Positions 36,336-45,670 of a stretch of DNA of 64,000 nucleotides are shown here, in pieces. The stretch is from G963665495 sp963667575. Lineage in GTDB: Bacteria; Desulfobacterota; Desulfovibrionia; Desulfovibrionales; Desulfovibrionaceae. The notes below the pieces were generated by a model. The model was not told the origin of the DNA. It did not search any database and saw only the letters and a program-made list of their open reading frames with translations. A program made the translations under genes and the position numbers. Numbering within the stretch: the stretch's first letter is position 1; every line of letters begins with the position of its first letter. Location: contig CAXXHY010000061.1 in the NCBI GenBank assembly GCA_963667575.2, forward strand, positions 186,001-250,000, given 5' to 3'.

Positions 36336-37490
36336 TTACGGAACAGGGACTTCCTTACCATTTTTAACTGTTGGGTAAACAAAATTTTTTCCTTTAATCA
36401 CAGCCTGAGGAGCAACCAGATCCCTATACAATCCGGGCCGGCGATCGCGCAGGTAGAAATATTTCGGAGCCGGATGCGTCATGCCGTAATAGCCCGGAAT
36501 CAAGTCAGCCACCAGCAATGTGTCCTGCTGATGGTTCGCGGCGACAATCAGGTCCCCATGCGGGCCGAAAATAATGCTGTTGCCTCTGTAGTGCCATTGA
36601 TCCTGGCCGCGCCGTTCATAGCCTGCACGGTTGGAATAGGCAAAAAAGATGTTGTTGGCGTAGGCGTTGGCAGGAAAAAGAATGGTGGAAACGTCCGGGT
36701 AAGGAACATCACTGCGCTGGCCGCTGGGAAGCGTATAATAGCCGTCCGCAGCGGTGGGCCCAACGATGAGCCTGGCCCCCTTCAAAGCGAGAATGCGCGA
36801 CAGTTCCGGGAATTCGCATTCGTAGCAATTCAGCACCCCGACCGGAAAGCCGTTCAACTGAAAAACATCCGACAGGCGGTTGCCGAAAGACCAGTTGTCC
36901 CGTTCCTGCTGCCCGTAGAGGTGGGTTTTTCTGTAACTTGAAAGCAGGTTGCCCGAAGCGTCGATCACCGCGATGCTGTCATAATAAAGCAAACCGCCAG
37001 GAGCTTCAGAGACATCGGCTTTTTCCGCGTACGGCACTATCAAAGCCATGGCATGTTGCTTTGCTATCCGGCAAGCCCGTGTCACGCTCGGACCGTCGGC
37101 GTACTCGGCCACTTTTCTGGCATCCTCCGGACTCAGGGTATACCCGGGCACATAGAGTTCGGGAAAGGACAGTAACTGCACGTCGAATTTGCTGGCCTGA
37201 ATAACGGCCTGTTCCAGACGAGCAAGATTTTTCTGCGTTGCCCCCGTACCGCAGGCTGCCTGGGCCTGATAGATGCCAAGCCTGATTCCCTTGCCAAAGG
37301 CGGGAACTTGACCATAGATGGACATTTTCATCTGTAGTTTGCGATAACTGTCCATGACCTCGGGAGAATATTTGGGCGGACAATTGTCACCGTCTGCAGC
37401 GCAGACAATTGCAGGCAAAATACATAGGATCAAAAGCAGCCCAAAAACAACCAGAACACTTCCAACTCGTCCGGACATCGAACCGCGCAT
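36336..37490 (-). CDS. exported carbon-nitrogen hydrolase (nitrilase superfamily)
   Basis: 384 residues from ATG 37490, preceded by a GGGGG-type site. A signal peptide (VGSVLVVFGLLLILCILPAI-VCA) directs it out of the cytoplasm, which is unusual for the family. The catalytic triad is present: Glu in LLSFPELYVPGY, Lys in YRKTHLYG and Cys in VGVLNCYECEFPE. The family hydrolyses nitriles, amides or N-carbamoyl groups, or transfers acyl groups. The sequence around Cys (NCYECEFPE) is amidase-like. The substrate is unknown. Confidence 0.88.
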   Translation of the reverse strand: MRGSMSGRVGSVLVVFGLLLILCILPAIVCAADGDNCPPKYSPEVMDSYRKLQMKMSIYGQVPAFGKGIRLGIYQAQAACGTGATQKNLARLEQAVIQASKFDVQLLSFPELYVPGYTLSPEDARKVAEYADGPSVTRACRIAKQHAMALIVPYAEKADVSEAPGGLLYYDSIAVIDASGNLLSSYRKTHLYGQQERDNWSFGNRLSDVFQLNGFPVGVLNCYECEFPELSRILALKGARLIVGPTAADGYYTLPSGQRSDVPYPDVSTILFPANAYANNIFFAYSNRAGYERRGQDQWHYRGNSIIFGPHGDLIVAANHQQDTLLVADLIPGYYGMTHPAPKYFYLRDRRPGLYRDLVAPQAVIKGKNFVYPTVKNGKEVPVP

Positions 37491-37684
37491 GATTCGCCCC
37501 CTTATGCTTGCCCTCCCCGTATTGTATTGATTATGGTTATCCCGGATGTAACATATTTTCGGGGCAGGTACGATCCTTTTTTCCAAAGAACAGCCGTACA
37601 CATGGCCGAATTCCAGGACAACTTTTCCGGAAAAACAACTTTCTCTTTACAACTGCGACGAACAGCGAATATAATTGCTTTCTT

Positions 37685-38590
37685 ATGTGCGCGGAAGGAA
37701 TGACCAGACCCCAGGACCAGGTAGCATTGCGTACGGGCTGCAAGATCAATCTGCATCTCGAAATCACGGCTACGCGGACGGATGGATATCACGAGCTCGA
37801 AACGCTCTTCTATCCGCTTCCCGAGCCTTATGACGTTTTGCATATCTCGCCCGGACAAACGGGGAAAGGTCTGGAGTTCAGCTGCACGAATGTTGAGCTG
37901 ATGACGCCGGACAATCTTGTGGTCAAGGCCTATGATGCCTTTGCCGCAGCCAGCGGCACCCGGCCGGACCTGAATGTCCGGCTTGAAAAAAAAATTCCTT
38001 TTGGAGCAGGACTCGGCGGGGGCAGCGCGGATGCTGCAACACTGCTCAAATATTTGAATACGCATGCCGGCCCACGGGCGCTTTCACCTGATGGCCTGCA
38101 TGTCCTGGCAGCGAAACTGGGCGCCGACGTTCCCTTTTTTTTATACCAGAAGGCCGGTTGGGCAACGGGAATAGGCGACAGCTTTGGAGAAGAAATACCG
38201 TTCTGGGCGGATTTGAGCGGCATGGTCATCGTTCTGGTCTGTCCGGATGTACATGTGAACACGGCCTGGGCGTATCGGACCTACGATCAGATGTGTGAAA
38301 AAATACGTCAGGATGGTTGCAGCTTCTTGACATGCCCGGCACAATTGGCGTATTGCCTCTCCTGTTCAAGTTCACTGCTGTTCTTCAACCGCTTTGAAGC
38401 TGTTGTGTATCCGACTTTTCCCGAACTTCGTCGTATCAAGGAAGAGTTATTGCGAACAGGGGCAGTCGGAGCCCTCATGAGTGGGAGCGGCTCCAGCATC
38501 TTCGGAATTTACAGAAATCCCGCTTCGGCAGAAGAGGCTACAAGGAAGCTGACGCTCTCACATCAAAACGTATTTATCCATTATTGTTAG
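37685..38590 (+). CDS. ispE: 4-diphosphocytidyl-2-C-methyl-D-erythritol kinase
   Basis: About 301 residues from ATG 37685; ATG 37700 is equally plausible. The GHMP kinase signature IPFGAGLGGGSADAATLLKY is clear, with LRTGCKINLHLEITATRTDG at the N-terminus and GALMSGSGSSIFGIY near the C-terminus. It phosphorylates CDP-methylerythritol in the non-mevalonate isoprenoid pathway. Overlap with the tRNA is avoided by three bases. The gene order ispE, tRNA-Gln, prs, rplY, pth is common in this group. Confidence 0.95.
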   Translation: MCAEGMTRPQDQVALRTGCKINLHLEITATRTDGYHELETLFYPLPEPYDVLHISPGQTGKGLEFSCTNVELMTPDNLVVKAYDAFAAASGTRPDLNVRLEKKIPFGAGLGGGSADAATLLKYLNTHAGPRALSPDGLHVLAAKLGADVPFFLYQKAGWATGIGDSFGEEIPFWADLSGMVIVLVCPDVHVNTAWAYRTYDQMCEKIRQDGCSFLTCPAQLAYCLSCSSSLLFFNRFEAVVYPTFPELRRIKEELLRTGAVGALMSGSGSSIFGIYRNPASAEEATRKLTLSHQNVFIHYC

Positions 38591-38593
38591 CAC

Positions 38594-38669
38594 TGGGGTG
38601 TCGCCAAGTCGGTAAGGCAACGGGTTTTGGTCCCGTCATTCGAGGGTTCGAATCCTTCCACCCCAGCCA
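38594..38669 (+). tRNA. tRNA-Gln (anticodon TTG)
   Basis: The acceptor arm pairs TGGGGTG (38594-38600) with CACCCCA (38659-38665). The anticodon stem is ACGGG/CCCGT around the loop TTTTGGT, giving anticodon TTG. The T arm is CGAGGGTTCGAATCCTTC-like with the invariant TTCGAAT. The discriminator base is G and the CCA end is encoded (38667-38669). Confidence 0.97.
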
Positions 38670-38744
38670 TTTTTTTTATGTGTACCTGTTCAGCGGGTAT
38701 CCATTAAACTTGAAAATTCCCAACGAACTGACGGAACTAAGGCA

Positions 38745-39683
38745 ATGCATCGCGATTTGAAAATTGTAACAGGCTCATCCAATCCGGAACTTGCCCAGGC
38801 CATCTGCAACCACCTCGGGTGCAGACTGACGCCAGCAGTCACAGAAACCTTTAGTGACGGCGAAATTCGTATCGAAATCGGTGCCAACGTACGCGGTGAC
38901 GACGTTTTCGTCGTGCAGCCCACTTGTGCCCCGGTCAACGACAATCTCCTTCAACTCTGCCTGATTCTGGATGCCCTGAAGCGAGCCAGCGCCGGACGTG
39001 TAACCGCAGTTGTTCCTTATTATGGATATGCCCGCCAGGACCGGAAGGTGGTCCCCCGCTCTCCCATCAGCGCCAAACTGGTTGCAGACTTTTTGACTGT
39101 GGCCGGTATGAGCCGCATGATCACCATTGATTTGCACGCTGGGCAGATTCAGGGATTTTTCGACGTCCCGGTGGACAACCTTTACGCCTTGCCGGTTTTT
39201 CTGGAATATCTCCGCAAGCTCGATGAAGATTTCATCATCGTATCCCCGGATGCCGGTGGTACGGAGCGCGCCAGAGCCTATGCAAAGCGTCTGGGAGTCG
39301 GTCTGGCCATCATCGACAAACGCCGCGACGAACCCAACAAAGCCAAAGCCATGAACGTCATCGGCGATGTCAATGGCAAAGTGGCTGTTCTTATCGACGA
39401 CATGATTGATACGGCCGGAACCATGGTCCAGGCAGCCGAAGCACTGCTCGGACACGGCGCGCGGGAAGTCATGGCCTGTGCCACGCACCCCGTATTGTCC
39501 GGGCCGGCTATTCGCAGACTCTGCAATTCGAAATTTTCCCAGGTAGTCGTCACCAATACGATACCTCTCGGGGATAAACTCCAGGCTTGTCCCAAACTTA
39601 AAGTCATGTCTGTTGCTGGATTGCTGGCCAAGTCCATCTACAACATCCACACGGACTCCTCTGTCAGTGTGTTGTTTGTGTAG
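38745..39683 (+). CDS. prs: ribose-phosphate pyrophosphokinase
   Basis: 312 residues. Hallmarks are LKIVTGSSNPELAQAICNHL, FSDGEIRIEIGANVRGDDVF, PYYGYARQDRKVVPRSPISA, the PRPP-binding loop VLIDDMIDTAGTMVQAAEAL, and DLHAGQIQGFFDVPVDNLYA. It makes PRPP for nucleotide, His and Trp synthesis. It is class I by its conserved regulatory segments. Confidence 0.97.
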   Translation: MHRDLKIVTGSSNPELAQAICNHLGCRLTPAVTETFSDGEIRIEIGANVRGDDVFVVQPTCAPVNDNLLQLCLILDALKRASAGRVTAVVPYYGYARQDRKVVPRSPISAKLVADFLTVAGMSRMITIDLHAGQIQGFFDVPVDNLYALPVFLEYLRKLDEDFIIVSPDAGGTERARAYAKRLGVGLAIIDKRRDEPNKAKAMNVIGDVNGKVAVLIDDMIDTAGTMVQAAEALLGHGAREVMACATHPVLSGPAIRRLCNSKFSQVVVTNTIPLGDKLQACPKLKVMSVAGLLAKSIYNIHTDSSVSVLFV

Positions 39684-39779
39684 AAAAACAGCTCAGATCC
39701 AGGTACAGCAACATAAAACATTACCTCCCGCCGGAGCGTGACGCGACTAGGCCGGAGTTTCAGGAAAGGAGAAACATAA

Positions 39780-40400
39780 ATGAGTGAAATGCTTTCTTTG
39801 GCAGTCAGCCAACGTATGGACGGCGGAAAGGGTCCCAATCGGCGTTACCGTGAAAAAGGCAAAATTCCTTGCGTTTTTTATGATTCCACCGGCAAGAATA
39901 TCAAAATTTTGGTTGATGATCTGCCTTTCCGCAAAGTTTACCGGGGAGCAGGATCCACTTCGGTTATCCAGCTTGAAATCAATGAAGAAGGAAAAACCGA
40001 ATCCCTTCCCTGCCTGATCTGGAAAATTCACAACCATCCTTTCAAGAACCAGTTCCTGCATATTGATTTCATGGGTGTGGATCTCAAGAAAGAGATCAAG
40101 ATTATCGTTCCCGTTGAAATCACCGGCATTTCCAAGGGCGTAAAACTGCAGGGCGGCCAGCTTGAAGTGTTCCGCGAACACATCGAAGTCGTATGTCTGC
40201 CCCTGAATATCCCGGACAAAATCACCATTGATGTGACCGAACTGGAAATCAACCAGAACATCAACGTCGATGATATCGTCCTGCCCAACGGCGTAGCCAT
40301 CTCGCAGGGTTCGGAAGAAGAAAACTTCGCCGTTGTCGGTATCCAGGCGGTTGAAGAAGAAGAAGAAGCTGGAGCATCCGAGGCCGCAGCAGAAGCCTAA
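39780..40400 (+). CDS. rplY: 50S ribosomal protein L25 / general stress protein Ctc
   Basis: 206 residues. An L25 domain that binds 5S rRNA (residues 1-95, GPNRRYREKGKIPCVFYDST) is followed by the C-terminal TL5/Ctc domain (VPVEITGISKGVKLQGGQLE, IDVTELEINQNINVDDIVLP). It ends in an acidic/alanine tail (EEEEEAGASEAAAEA). AGGAGAAA precedes the start. It lies in order prs-rplY-pth, as in many bacteria. Confidence 0.95.
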   Translation: MSEMLSLAVSQRMDGGKGPNRRYREKGKIPCVFYDSTGKNIKILVDDLPFRKVYRGAGSTSVIQLEINEEGKTESLPCLIWKIHNHPFKNQFLHIDFMGVDLKKEIKIIVPVEITGISKGVKLQGGQLEVFREHIEVVCLPLNIPDKITIDVTELEINQNINVDDIVLPNGVAISQGSEEENFAVVGIQAVEEEEEAGASEAAAEA

Positions 40401-40541
40401 CGGCTTTTTCACACGCCTTTGTGAATGTTTGCTATTTATATACAGAACACTGAAAGTGTTACGACTGTCTTCAAGAAGGTACACCGTTGTCACCGGATGG
40501 CTCATCCTTCCCTGAAGTTGGCGTGAACGTCCAATACTTCA

Positions 40542-41144
40542 ATGGAATATGCAGGTATAATTACCGGGTTGGGTAATCCGGGACAACGGTATCAGGAAAC
40601 ACGACATAACTTTGGTTTCAGTGTTCTTGATGCACTCAGCGCTTCGCCTGATACATACGGCTGGTCTGCGGCCGAACCGGTCAAGGCAAGCAAAGATTTC
40701 TTTGAACTCTGGAGAATGCGGCATCTTGCCAGCTCAAGTGTCTGGTTGTTTCTCAAACCACTGACTTTTATGAACCTGAGCGGCAAAGCGGTTGCAAAAG
40801 TTATCCGTTACTATAATCTCGAAACTGACCAGCTTATAGTGTTGCATGACGAACTTGATCTCCCTTTGGGGCGTATGCGCCTCAAGTTCGGAGGTGGCTG
40901 GGCAGGTCATAACGGGGTCGGTTCCATAGTCGAACTTCTCGGCACCCGTGATTTCTACAGACTCAGACTTGGGATTGGAAGGCCGGTTCACGCGGATATC
41001 AGTTCGTATGTTTTGCAGCCATTTTATTCCGAGGAGCGGGAACTGGTAAATAAACTGGTTCCGTCTGCCATAGATGGGTTGTCCCTTTTTGCATCAAAGG
41101 GCTTCGAACTTGCCAGGCAGCAGTTAAACTCTTTTACTCCCTGA
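40542..41144 (+). CDS. pth: peptidyl-tRNA hydrolase
   Basis: 200 residues. Asn in GLGNPGQRY, the catalytic His in ETRHNFGF, LKPLTFMNLSGKAVAKVIRY, and HDELDLPLGRMRLKFGGGWA followed by GHNGV are all as in the Pth family. It frees peptidyl-tRNAs that drop off ribosomes. The C-terminal helices are complete. Confidence 0.97.
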   Translation: MEYAGIITGLGNPGQRYQETRHNFGFSVLDALSASPDTYGWSAAEPVKASKDFFELWRMRHLASSSVWLFLKPLTFMNLSGKAVAKVIRYYNLETDQLIVLHDELDLPLGRMRLKFGGGWAGHNGVGSIVELLGTRDFYRLRLGIGRPVHADISSYVLQPFYSEERELVNKLVPSAIDGLSLFASKGFELARQQLNSFTP

Positions 41145-41263
41145 CAATATTCAGTATCTCCATCTTTATCTGTAAAGCGTATGGACTATCTCTGGAGCTT
41201 TGGGTATATTAGTGTGAATATAGCATTTATACCCCTCATCATTTCCCCCCAAGGAGTACTGAC

Positions 41264-41794
41264 GTGTTTGGAGTTGAAGAGCTGGTAGTTTACCCCGCCC
41301 AAGGCGTTGGTAAAGTCGAAAGAATTGAAAATCAGGAGATCGGGGGCGCAAAAGCTGATTTTTATATTGTACGTATTCTCAGCAACAACGTTACCCTGAT
41401 GGTCCCTGTCAATAATGCCAATAACGTTGGCCTTCGTCCGGTCTGCGATGAAAAAAAGGGGCTGGATATCATTGCCTCCCTCAAAGACCGTTCTGACTTT
41501 TCCGGTTATTCGGGACAAAACTGGAACCGTCGTTATCGGGAATACTCCGAAAAACTCAAAAGCGGTGACCTTGCTGATGTTGCATACGTATTAAAGGAAC
41601 TGTTGCTCATCGGAAAGGACAAAGAGCTTTCTTTTGGTGAAAGGCGCCTTCTTGAACAGGCCATGAGCCTTATCACTATTGAACTGGCTTTCGCTCTTGA
41701 CAAAAAGCCGGATGAAATAAAAGAAATTATTGAAGAACTTTTTCAGGATGTACTAAATGATCCTGACAAGGAAACAGACGAATCTGAACAGTAA
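41264..41794 (+). CDS. CarD family transcriptional regulator
   Basis: 176 residues from GTG 41264, with AAGGAG seven bases upstream. The N-terminal RNAP-interacting Tudor-like domain reads FGVEELVVYPAQGVGKVERI and continues with IVRILSNNVTLMVPVNNANN. The C-terminal helical DNA-binding domain reads NWNRRYREYSEKLKSGDLAD and SFGERRLLEQAMSLITIELA. CarD proteins bind the RNA polymerase beta subunit and stabilise open complexes, especially at rRNA promoters. It has the order seen in deltaproteobacteria, between pth and rho. Confidence 0.94.
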   Translation: MFGVEELVVYPAQGVGKVERIENQEIGGAKADFYIVRILSNNVTLMVPVNNANNVGLRPVCDEKKGLDIIASLKDRSDFSGYSGQNWNRRYREYSEKLKSGDLADVAYVLKELLLIGKDKELSFGERRLLEQAMSLITIELAFALDKKPDEIKEIIEELFQDVLNDPDKETDESEQ

Positions 41795-42130
41795 AATTTT
41801 CTTGCCAAATTTTGAGGTATACGCTAAATACTGATTCTGATGTTTCATTTCATCATGTGGGATATTAATCACTATCCCACGTTTACATAAATACCCCGCA
41901 AATAGAACTTCAAGAAAACGAATTGGTACCTAGCACCATTTCAATATTGGTATTTATAATCTATTTTTATGTTCATTAAAACGATCTGATGGTATACTGC
42001 TGTAATATATGCTGCAATGATCTGTTTTTTATTGCCCATACAAGATTCCTATACATTAATTAGAGATTGATTTTACCTATCGTAATTTCTTGCGATACCT
42101 ATTTTATAACGACCTGCATGGAGTGAGGAG
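41795..42130. other. AT-rich intergenic region between carD and rho
   Basis: About 335 bases with no gene. GTGGGATA (41857-41864) and TATCCCAC (41873-41880) form an 8-bp stem with an eight-base loop but little T afterwards, so it is at best a weak carD terminator. The remainder probably carries the rho promoter and leader. Confidence 0.4.
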
Positions 42131-43378
42131 ATGAATTTATCCGAGTTAAAAACAAAAAGCATGTCCGAACTTATGGCGCTAGCCAAAGAGTACAACATCG
42201 ACAATGCCAGTGGCATGCGCAAGCAAGAACTGATCTTCGCCTTGTTGCAGGGCTGCGCCTCCCAGAATGGTTCTATTTTTGGTGAAGGCGTACTGGAGGT
42301 GTTGCCGGACGGTTTTGGTTTTTTACGCTCTCCGATGTACAGCTATATGCCCGGTCCGGATGATATTTACGTCTCCCCTTCTCAGATCCGCCGCTTCGGA
42401 CTTAGAAAAGGTGACGTTATTTCCGGGCAGATTCGTCCCCCAAAAGAAGGCGAACGCTATTTTGCTCTGCTGCGCGTAAATGAAATCGGCTACAGTTCTC
42501 CGGAAAGCTCCAAATCCCTTGTTCTCTTCGACAACCTTACGCCTATCTACCCTGACAAGCATTATGTGATGGAAACAAGCTCGAACAATTTTTCTTCGAG
42601 GGTTATCGATCTGCTGACTCCCATCGGCTGCGGCCAACGCGGACTCATTGTCGCTCCGCCCCGTACCGGTAAGACCATGCTCCTGCAGACCATGGCCAAT
42701 TCCATCAATGCAAACCACCCCGACGTGTACCTTATCGTCCTGCTCATCGACGAACGCCCTGAAGAAGTCACCGACATGGAGCGTACCGTAAAGGCCGAAG
42801 TCATCAGCTCCACCTTTGATGAGCCGCCGCAACGTCACGTTCAGGTAGTTGAAATGGTGCTCGAAAAGGCCAAGCGCCTGGTGGAACGCAAACGGGATGT
42901 CGTCATCCTTCTGGACAGCATCACCCGCCTGGGCCGTGCCTACAACGCCGTCACTCCTTCCTCCGGACGCGTTCTGTCCGGTGGTCTGGATGCCAATGCG
43001 CTGCAGCGTCCGAAGCGCTTTTTTGGCGCCGCCCGCAATATTGAAGAAGGCGGCAGCCTGACCATCATCGCCACCGCCCTCATCGATACGGGCTCCCGCA
43101 TGGACGAAGTCATTTTTGAAGAGTTCAAGGGGACCGGCAACCTGGATATTTATCTGGACCGTCATCTGGCTGAAAAGCGCAGCTTCCCCGCCATCGACAT
43201 CAACCGTTCGGGCACTCGTAAGGAAGAACTGCTTCTGGACAGCGACGTGCTGAACCGCGTCTGGATTCTTCGCAAGGTTCTTGCTCCCATGAATACCGTG
43301 GACAGCATGGAATTTCTGCTGGACAAAATGAAAGGCACGAAAAACAACGAAGAATTCCTCAACACCATGAACAAATAG
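42131..43378 (+). CDS. rho: transcription termination factor Rho
   Basis: 415 residues. Rho_N (MNLSELKTKSMSELMALAKE), the cold-shock-like RNA-binding domain (GVLEVLPDGFGFLRSPMYSY, DIYVSPSQIRRFGLRKGDVI) and the RecA-type ATPase with Walker A VAPPRTGKTMLLQTMA are present. LIVLLIDERPEEVTDMERTV and the Walker B-type VVILLDSITRLGRAYN also match. It is the hexameric RNA helicase that ends transcription. Codon use is that of a highly expressed gene. Confidence 0.98.
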   Translation: MNLSELKTKSMSELMALAKEYNIDNASGMRKQELIFALLQGCASQNGSIFGEGVLEVLPDGFGFLRSPMYSYMPGPDDIYVSPSQIRRFGLRKGDVISGQIRPPKEGERYFALLRVNEIGYSSPESSKSLVLFDNLTPIYPDKHYVMETSSNNFSSRVIDLLTPIGCGQRGLIVAPPRTGKTMLLQTMANSINANHPDVYLIVLLIDERPEEVTDMERTVKAEVISSTFDEPPQRHVQVVEMVLEKAKRLVERKRDVVILLDSITRLGRAYNAVTPSSGRVLSGGLDANALQRPKRFFGAARNIEEGGSLTIIATALIDTGSRMDEVIFEEFKGTGNLDIYLDRHLAEKRSFPAIDINRSGTRKEELLLDSDVLNRVWILRKVLAPMNTVDSMEFLLDKMKGTKNNEEFLNTMNK

Positions 43379-43400
43379 CTGCGCAGCAGCTCAGCTCCAG

Positions 43401-44090
43401 CTACCGCTCCCAATTCTGCATGACGCCGATGTGCATGGGCGGCTCTTTGCCCATCCACATCACCCGGCTTGGAAGCGATGTTTTTCCATGATGATGCGGA
43501 AAAAAGGTGATCGATCCTTCGACCGGTTCGGATTCCGCGAAACTCGGCCCGTAAGTCCAGATGAACTTGCCCACGGATTTCAGCGGACGCCGAAAATTCA
43601 GTTCCGGAATTTCAAGGATAAGTTCGTCGTTCCAGGGTTTTACTTCCAGGACGAGATCTTCCTTTGACAGGCGATAGGTTCCATAAAAGTCCTTTTTATC
43701 GAAATCCATGGCACCAATCGCACGCAGATTGAGTCTGATTTCATTTCCTTGCTTGAGAAGCCCGGTCCCAAGATATATGCGCCTTTTGGTTTCTTCATTG
43801 GGAGCCCCCTGTTCTCCCAGTAATAATGTATCTCTTTTCACCGGGCTTATTTCTTTGATTGTATCCTGTCTTACATCCTGCTGCCCCTGAGCCACACCTG
43901 TAGCACGTTCGGCGCTTGCCGACTGCACATCCGTACTGCTGATTGACGCTGGCGAATGCAGCGTAAGGTCCAGCAATTCCTGCATATCAGCCCGAGAGTC
44001 TCCCCACAGGCCGGGGAACAGCGCACCGCTGATCACGGCAAAGCCCAGATGCAGCAGCAGCGTACAGATCACACTCATGGTTCGGACCAT
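43401..44090 (-). CDS. hypothetical protein with N-terminal hydrophobic segment
   Basis: 229 residues, not recognised. It starts with a hydrophobic segment (MSVICTLLLHLGFAVISGAL) that may be a signal peptide or anchor. A Ser/Gln-rich linker follows (residues 35-80), then a globular domain containing KRRIYLGTGLLKQGNEIRLN, LVLEVKPWNDELILEIPELN and SVGKFIWTYGPSFAE. The C-terminus has a HHHG segment. The gene is convergent with rho and divergent from the hydrogenase operon. ATG 44078 is an alternative start. Confidence 0.65.
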   Translation of the reverse strand: MVRTMSVICTLLLHLGFAVISGALFPGLWGDSRADMQELLDLTLHSPASISSTDVQSASAERATGVAQGQQDVRQDTIKEISPVKRDTLLLGEQGAPNEETKRRIYLGTGLLKQGNEIRLNLRAIGAMDFDKKDFYGTYRLSKEDLVLEVKPWNDELILEIPELNFRRPLKSVGKFIWTYGPSFAESEPVEGSITFFPHHHGKTSLPSRVMWMGKEPPMHIGVMQNWER

Positions 44091-44660
44091 CAGGTCACCT
44101 CTGACGTTAGTTTACCTTACATACTTAAGGATGTTCCTAGTAAATAACGAAGTCAACCCACCCTGGTGGTCGGGTATATTCTTCGGCATTTCAGATATAA
44201 TCCGCGTCAATTTTATCACTTTTCCTAATATTCGTTGCCTCTTTTGGTCGGAGTCAGGGTAAAGTCACGGCCAATAGTAACACGATTTAAGAAAAAGTAT
44301 CACGTAGTACTATTCTTTAAATTTCACTCAATGCCCTATCCATGAAGATATGGTACATAGTAACACGGAACAATAATACGTATTACGCACTACTACTCTA
44401 TTAAAAAGTCCTGCAAAGTAAGACATTCATATCGATTTCTCATTGACTTGGCTATTGAATAAGGATTATTATAAGTCCATTGCTTAACATTTTATATTTT
44501 CTAAATGTACTATCGTACCGCTCATTACTCGGGCAGGGAGGTATGAACTGAAATCTTTTCGCATCTGATTGGATGTAAATGGGTGTTTTCATTCAGTGTC
44601 CGCAACGCATGAGAACACTTTGGCTATTATCAAGACCAACAATCGAGGATGGAGGTATTT
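44091..44660 (+). promoter_or_regulatory. long hydrogenase promoter region with repeated NikR-like half-sites
   Basis: The AT-rich 570-base region holds two pairs of direct repeats, each spaced exactly 20 bases apart: GTAACAC (44277-44283) with GTATCAC (44297-44303), and GTAACAC (44360-44366) with GTATTAC (44380-44386). GTAACAC/GTGTTAC half-sites with 13-14 base spacing are reported for the nickel regulator NikR in deltaproteobacteria, usually inverted. TTGACT (44443-44448) with TATTAT (44467-44472) is a candidate promoter downstream. Confidence 0.5.
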
Positions 44661-45599
44661 ATGAAGATTTCCGTAGGTCTCGCTAAGGATAGTGCGGAAA
44701 AAAGGCTGTTACAACGAGGAGTTACCCGCCGTGATTTCATGAAGTACTGCACGGTGGTCGCTGCTGCGTTGGGCATGGGCCCTGCTTTTGCGCCCAAAGT
44801 GGCAGAAGCATTGACCTCCAAGAAACGCCCCAGCGTTGTCTACCTGCACTTTGCCGAGTGCACAGGCTGCTCCGAGGCGGTTCTTCGGACCGTGGACCCC
44901 TACATTGACGCTTTGATTCTTGACACTATTTCTTTGGACTACCACGAGACCCTGATGGCCGGCGCCGGACATGCCGTAGAAGAAGCTCTGGAAGAAGCCA
45001 TCAAGCACGACTTTGTTTGTGTATGCGAAGGCGGCATCCCCACAATCGAAGACGGCGCCTGGGGTAAAGTCGCAGGAAAGAGCATGCTTTCCATTGCCCA
45101 GGAAATCGTCCCGAAAGCAAAGGCTCTCATCAACATCGGCACCTGCGCTTCCTTTGGTGGCGTTCAGGCCGCCAAGCCCAATCCTTCGCAGGCCAAAGGC
45201 GTGAACGACGCTCTTGGCATCAAGAGCGGTATCAACCTCCCTGGTTGCCCGACCAATCCCATCAACTTTGTTGGCACAGTGGTCCATTTCCTGACCAAGG
45301 GCGTGCCCGAACTCGACGAGAACAATCGCCCGATCCTGTTCTACGGCGAAGCTGTCCATGACAACTGTCCGCGGCTGAAGCATTTCGAGGCTGGCGAATT
45401 CGCCCCCTCCTTCGGTTCCGAAGAAGCTGCCAAAGGCTGGTGCCTCTACGAACTCGGATGCAAGGGTCCCGATACCTACAACAACTGTCCGAAAGTTCTG
45501 TTCAACCAGATCAACTGGCCTGTAGAAGCCGGACACCCCTGCATCGGCTGTAGCGAACCTGATTTCTGGGACGCCATGAGCCCGTTTTACGAGTCCTAG
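44661..45599 (+). CDS. hynB: periplasmic [NiFe] hydrogenase small subunit
   Basis: 312 residues from ATG 44661, with GGAGG five bases upstream. The twin-arginine signal TRRDFMKYCTVVAAALG sends the folded heterodimer to the periplasm. The mature part carries Cys ligands for three FeS clusters: proximal AECTGCSE with INIGTCASFGGV and NLPGCPTNP, then HDNCPRLKHF, GWCLYELGCKGPDTYNNCP and HPCIGCSEPDFWD. It moves electrons from the active site to cytochrome c3-type acceptors. It lies directly upstream of hynA. Confidence 0.97.
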   Translation: MKISVGLAKDSAEKRLLQRGVTRRDFMKYCTVVAAALGMGPAFAPKVAEALTSKKRPSVVYLHFAECTGCSEAVLRTVDPYIDALILDTISLDYHETLMAGAGHAVEEALEEAIKHDFVCVCEGGIPTIEDGAWGKVAGKSMLSIAQEIVPKAKALINIGTCASFGGVQAAKPNPSQAKGVNDALGIKSGINLPGCPTNPINFVGTVVHFLTKGVPELDENNRPILFYGEAVHDNCPRLKHFEAGEFAPSFGSEEAAKGWCLYELGCKGPDTYNNCPKVLFNQINWPVEAGHPCIGCSEPDFWDAMSPFYES

Positions 45600-45670
45600 A
45601 ACCGGAACGCATCAGACTTGATTAGACCGTACAACTTAAGACAACAGCTACGCCTAAGGAGGAAACCATA

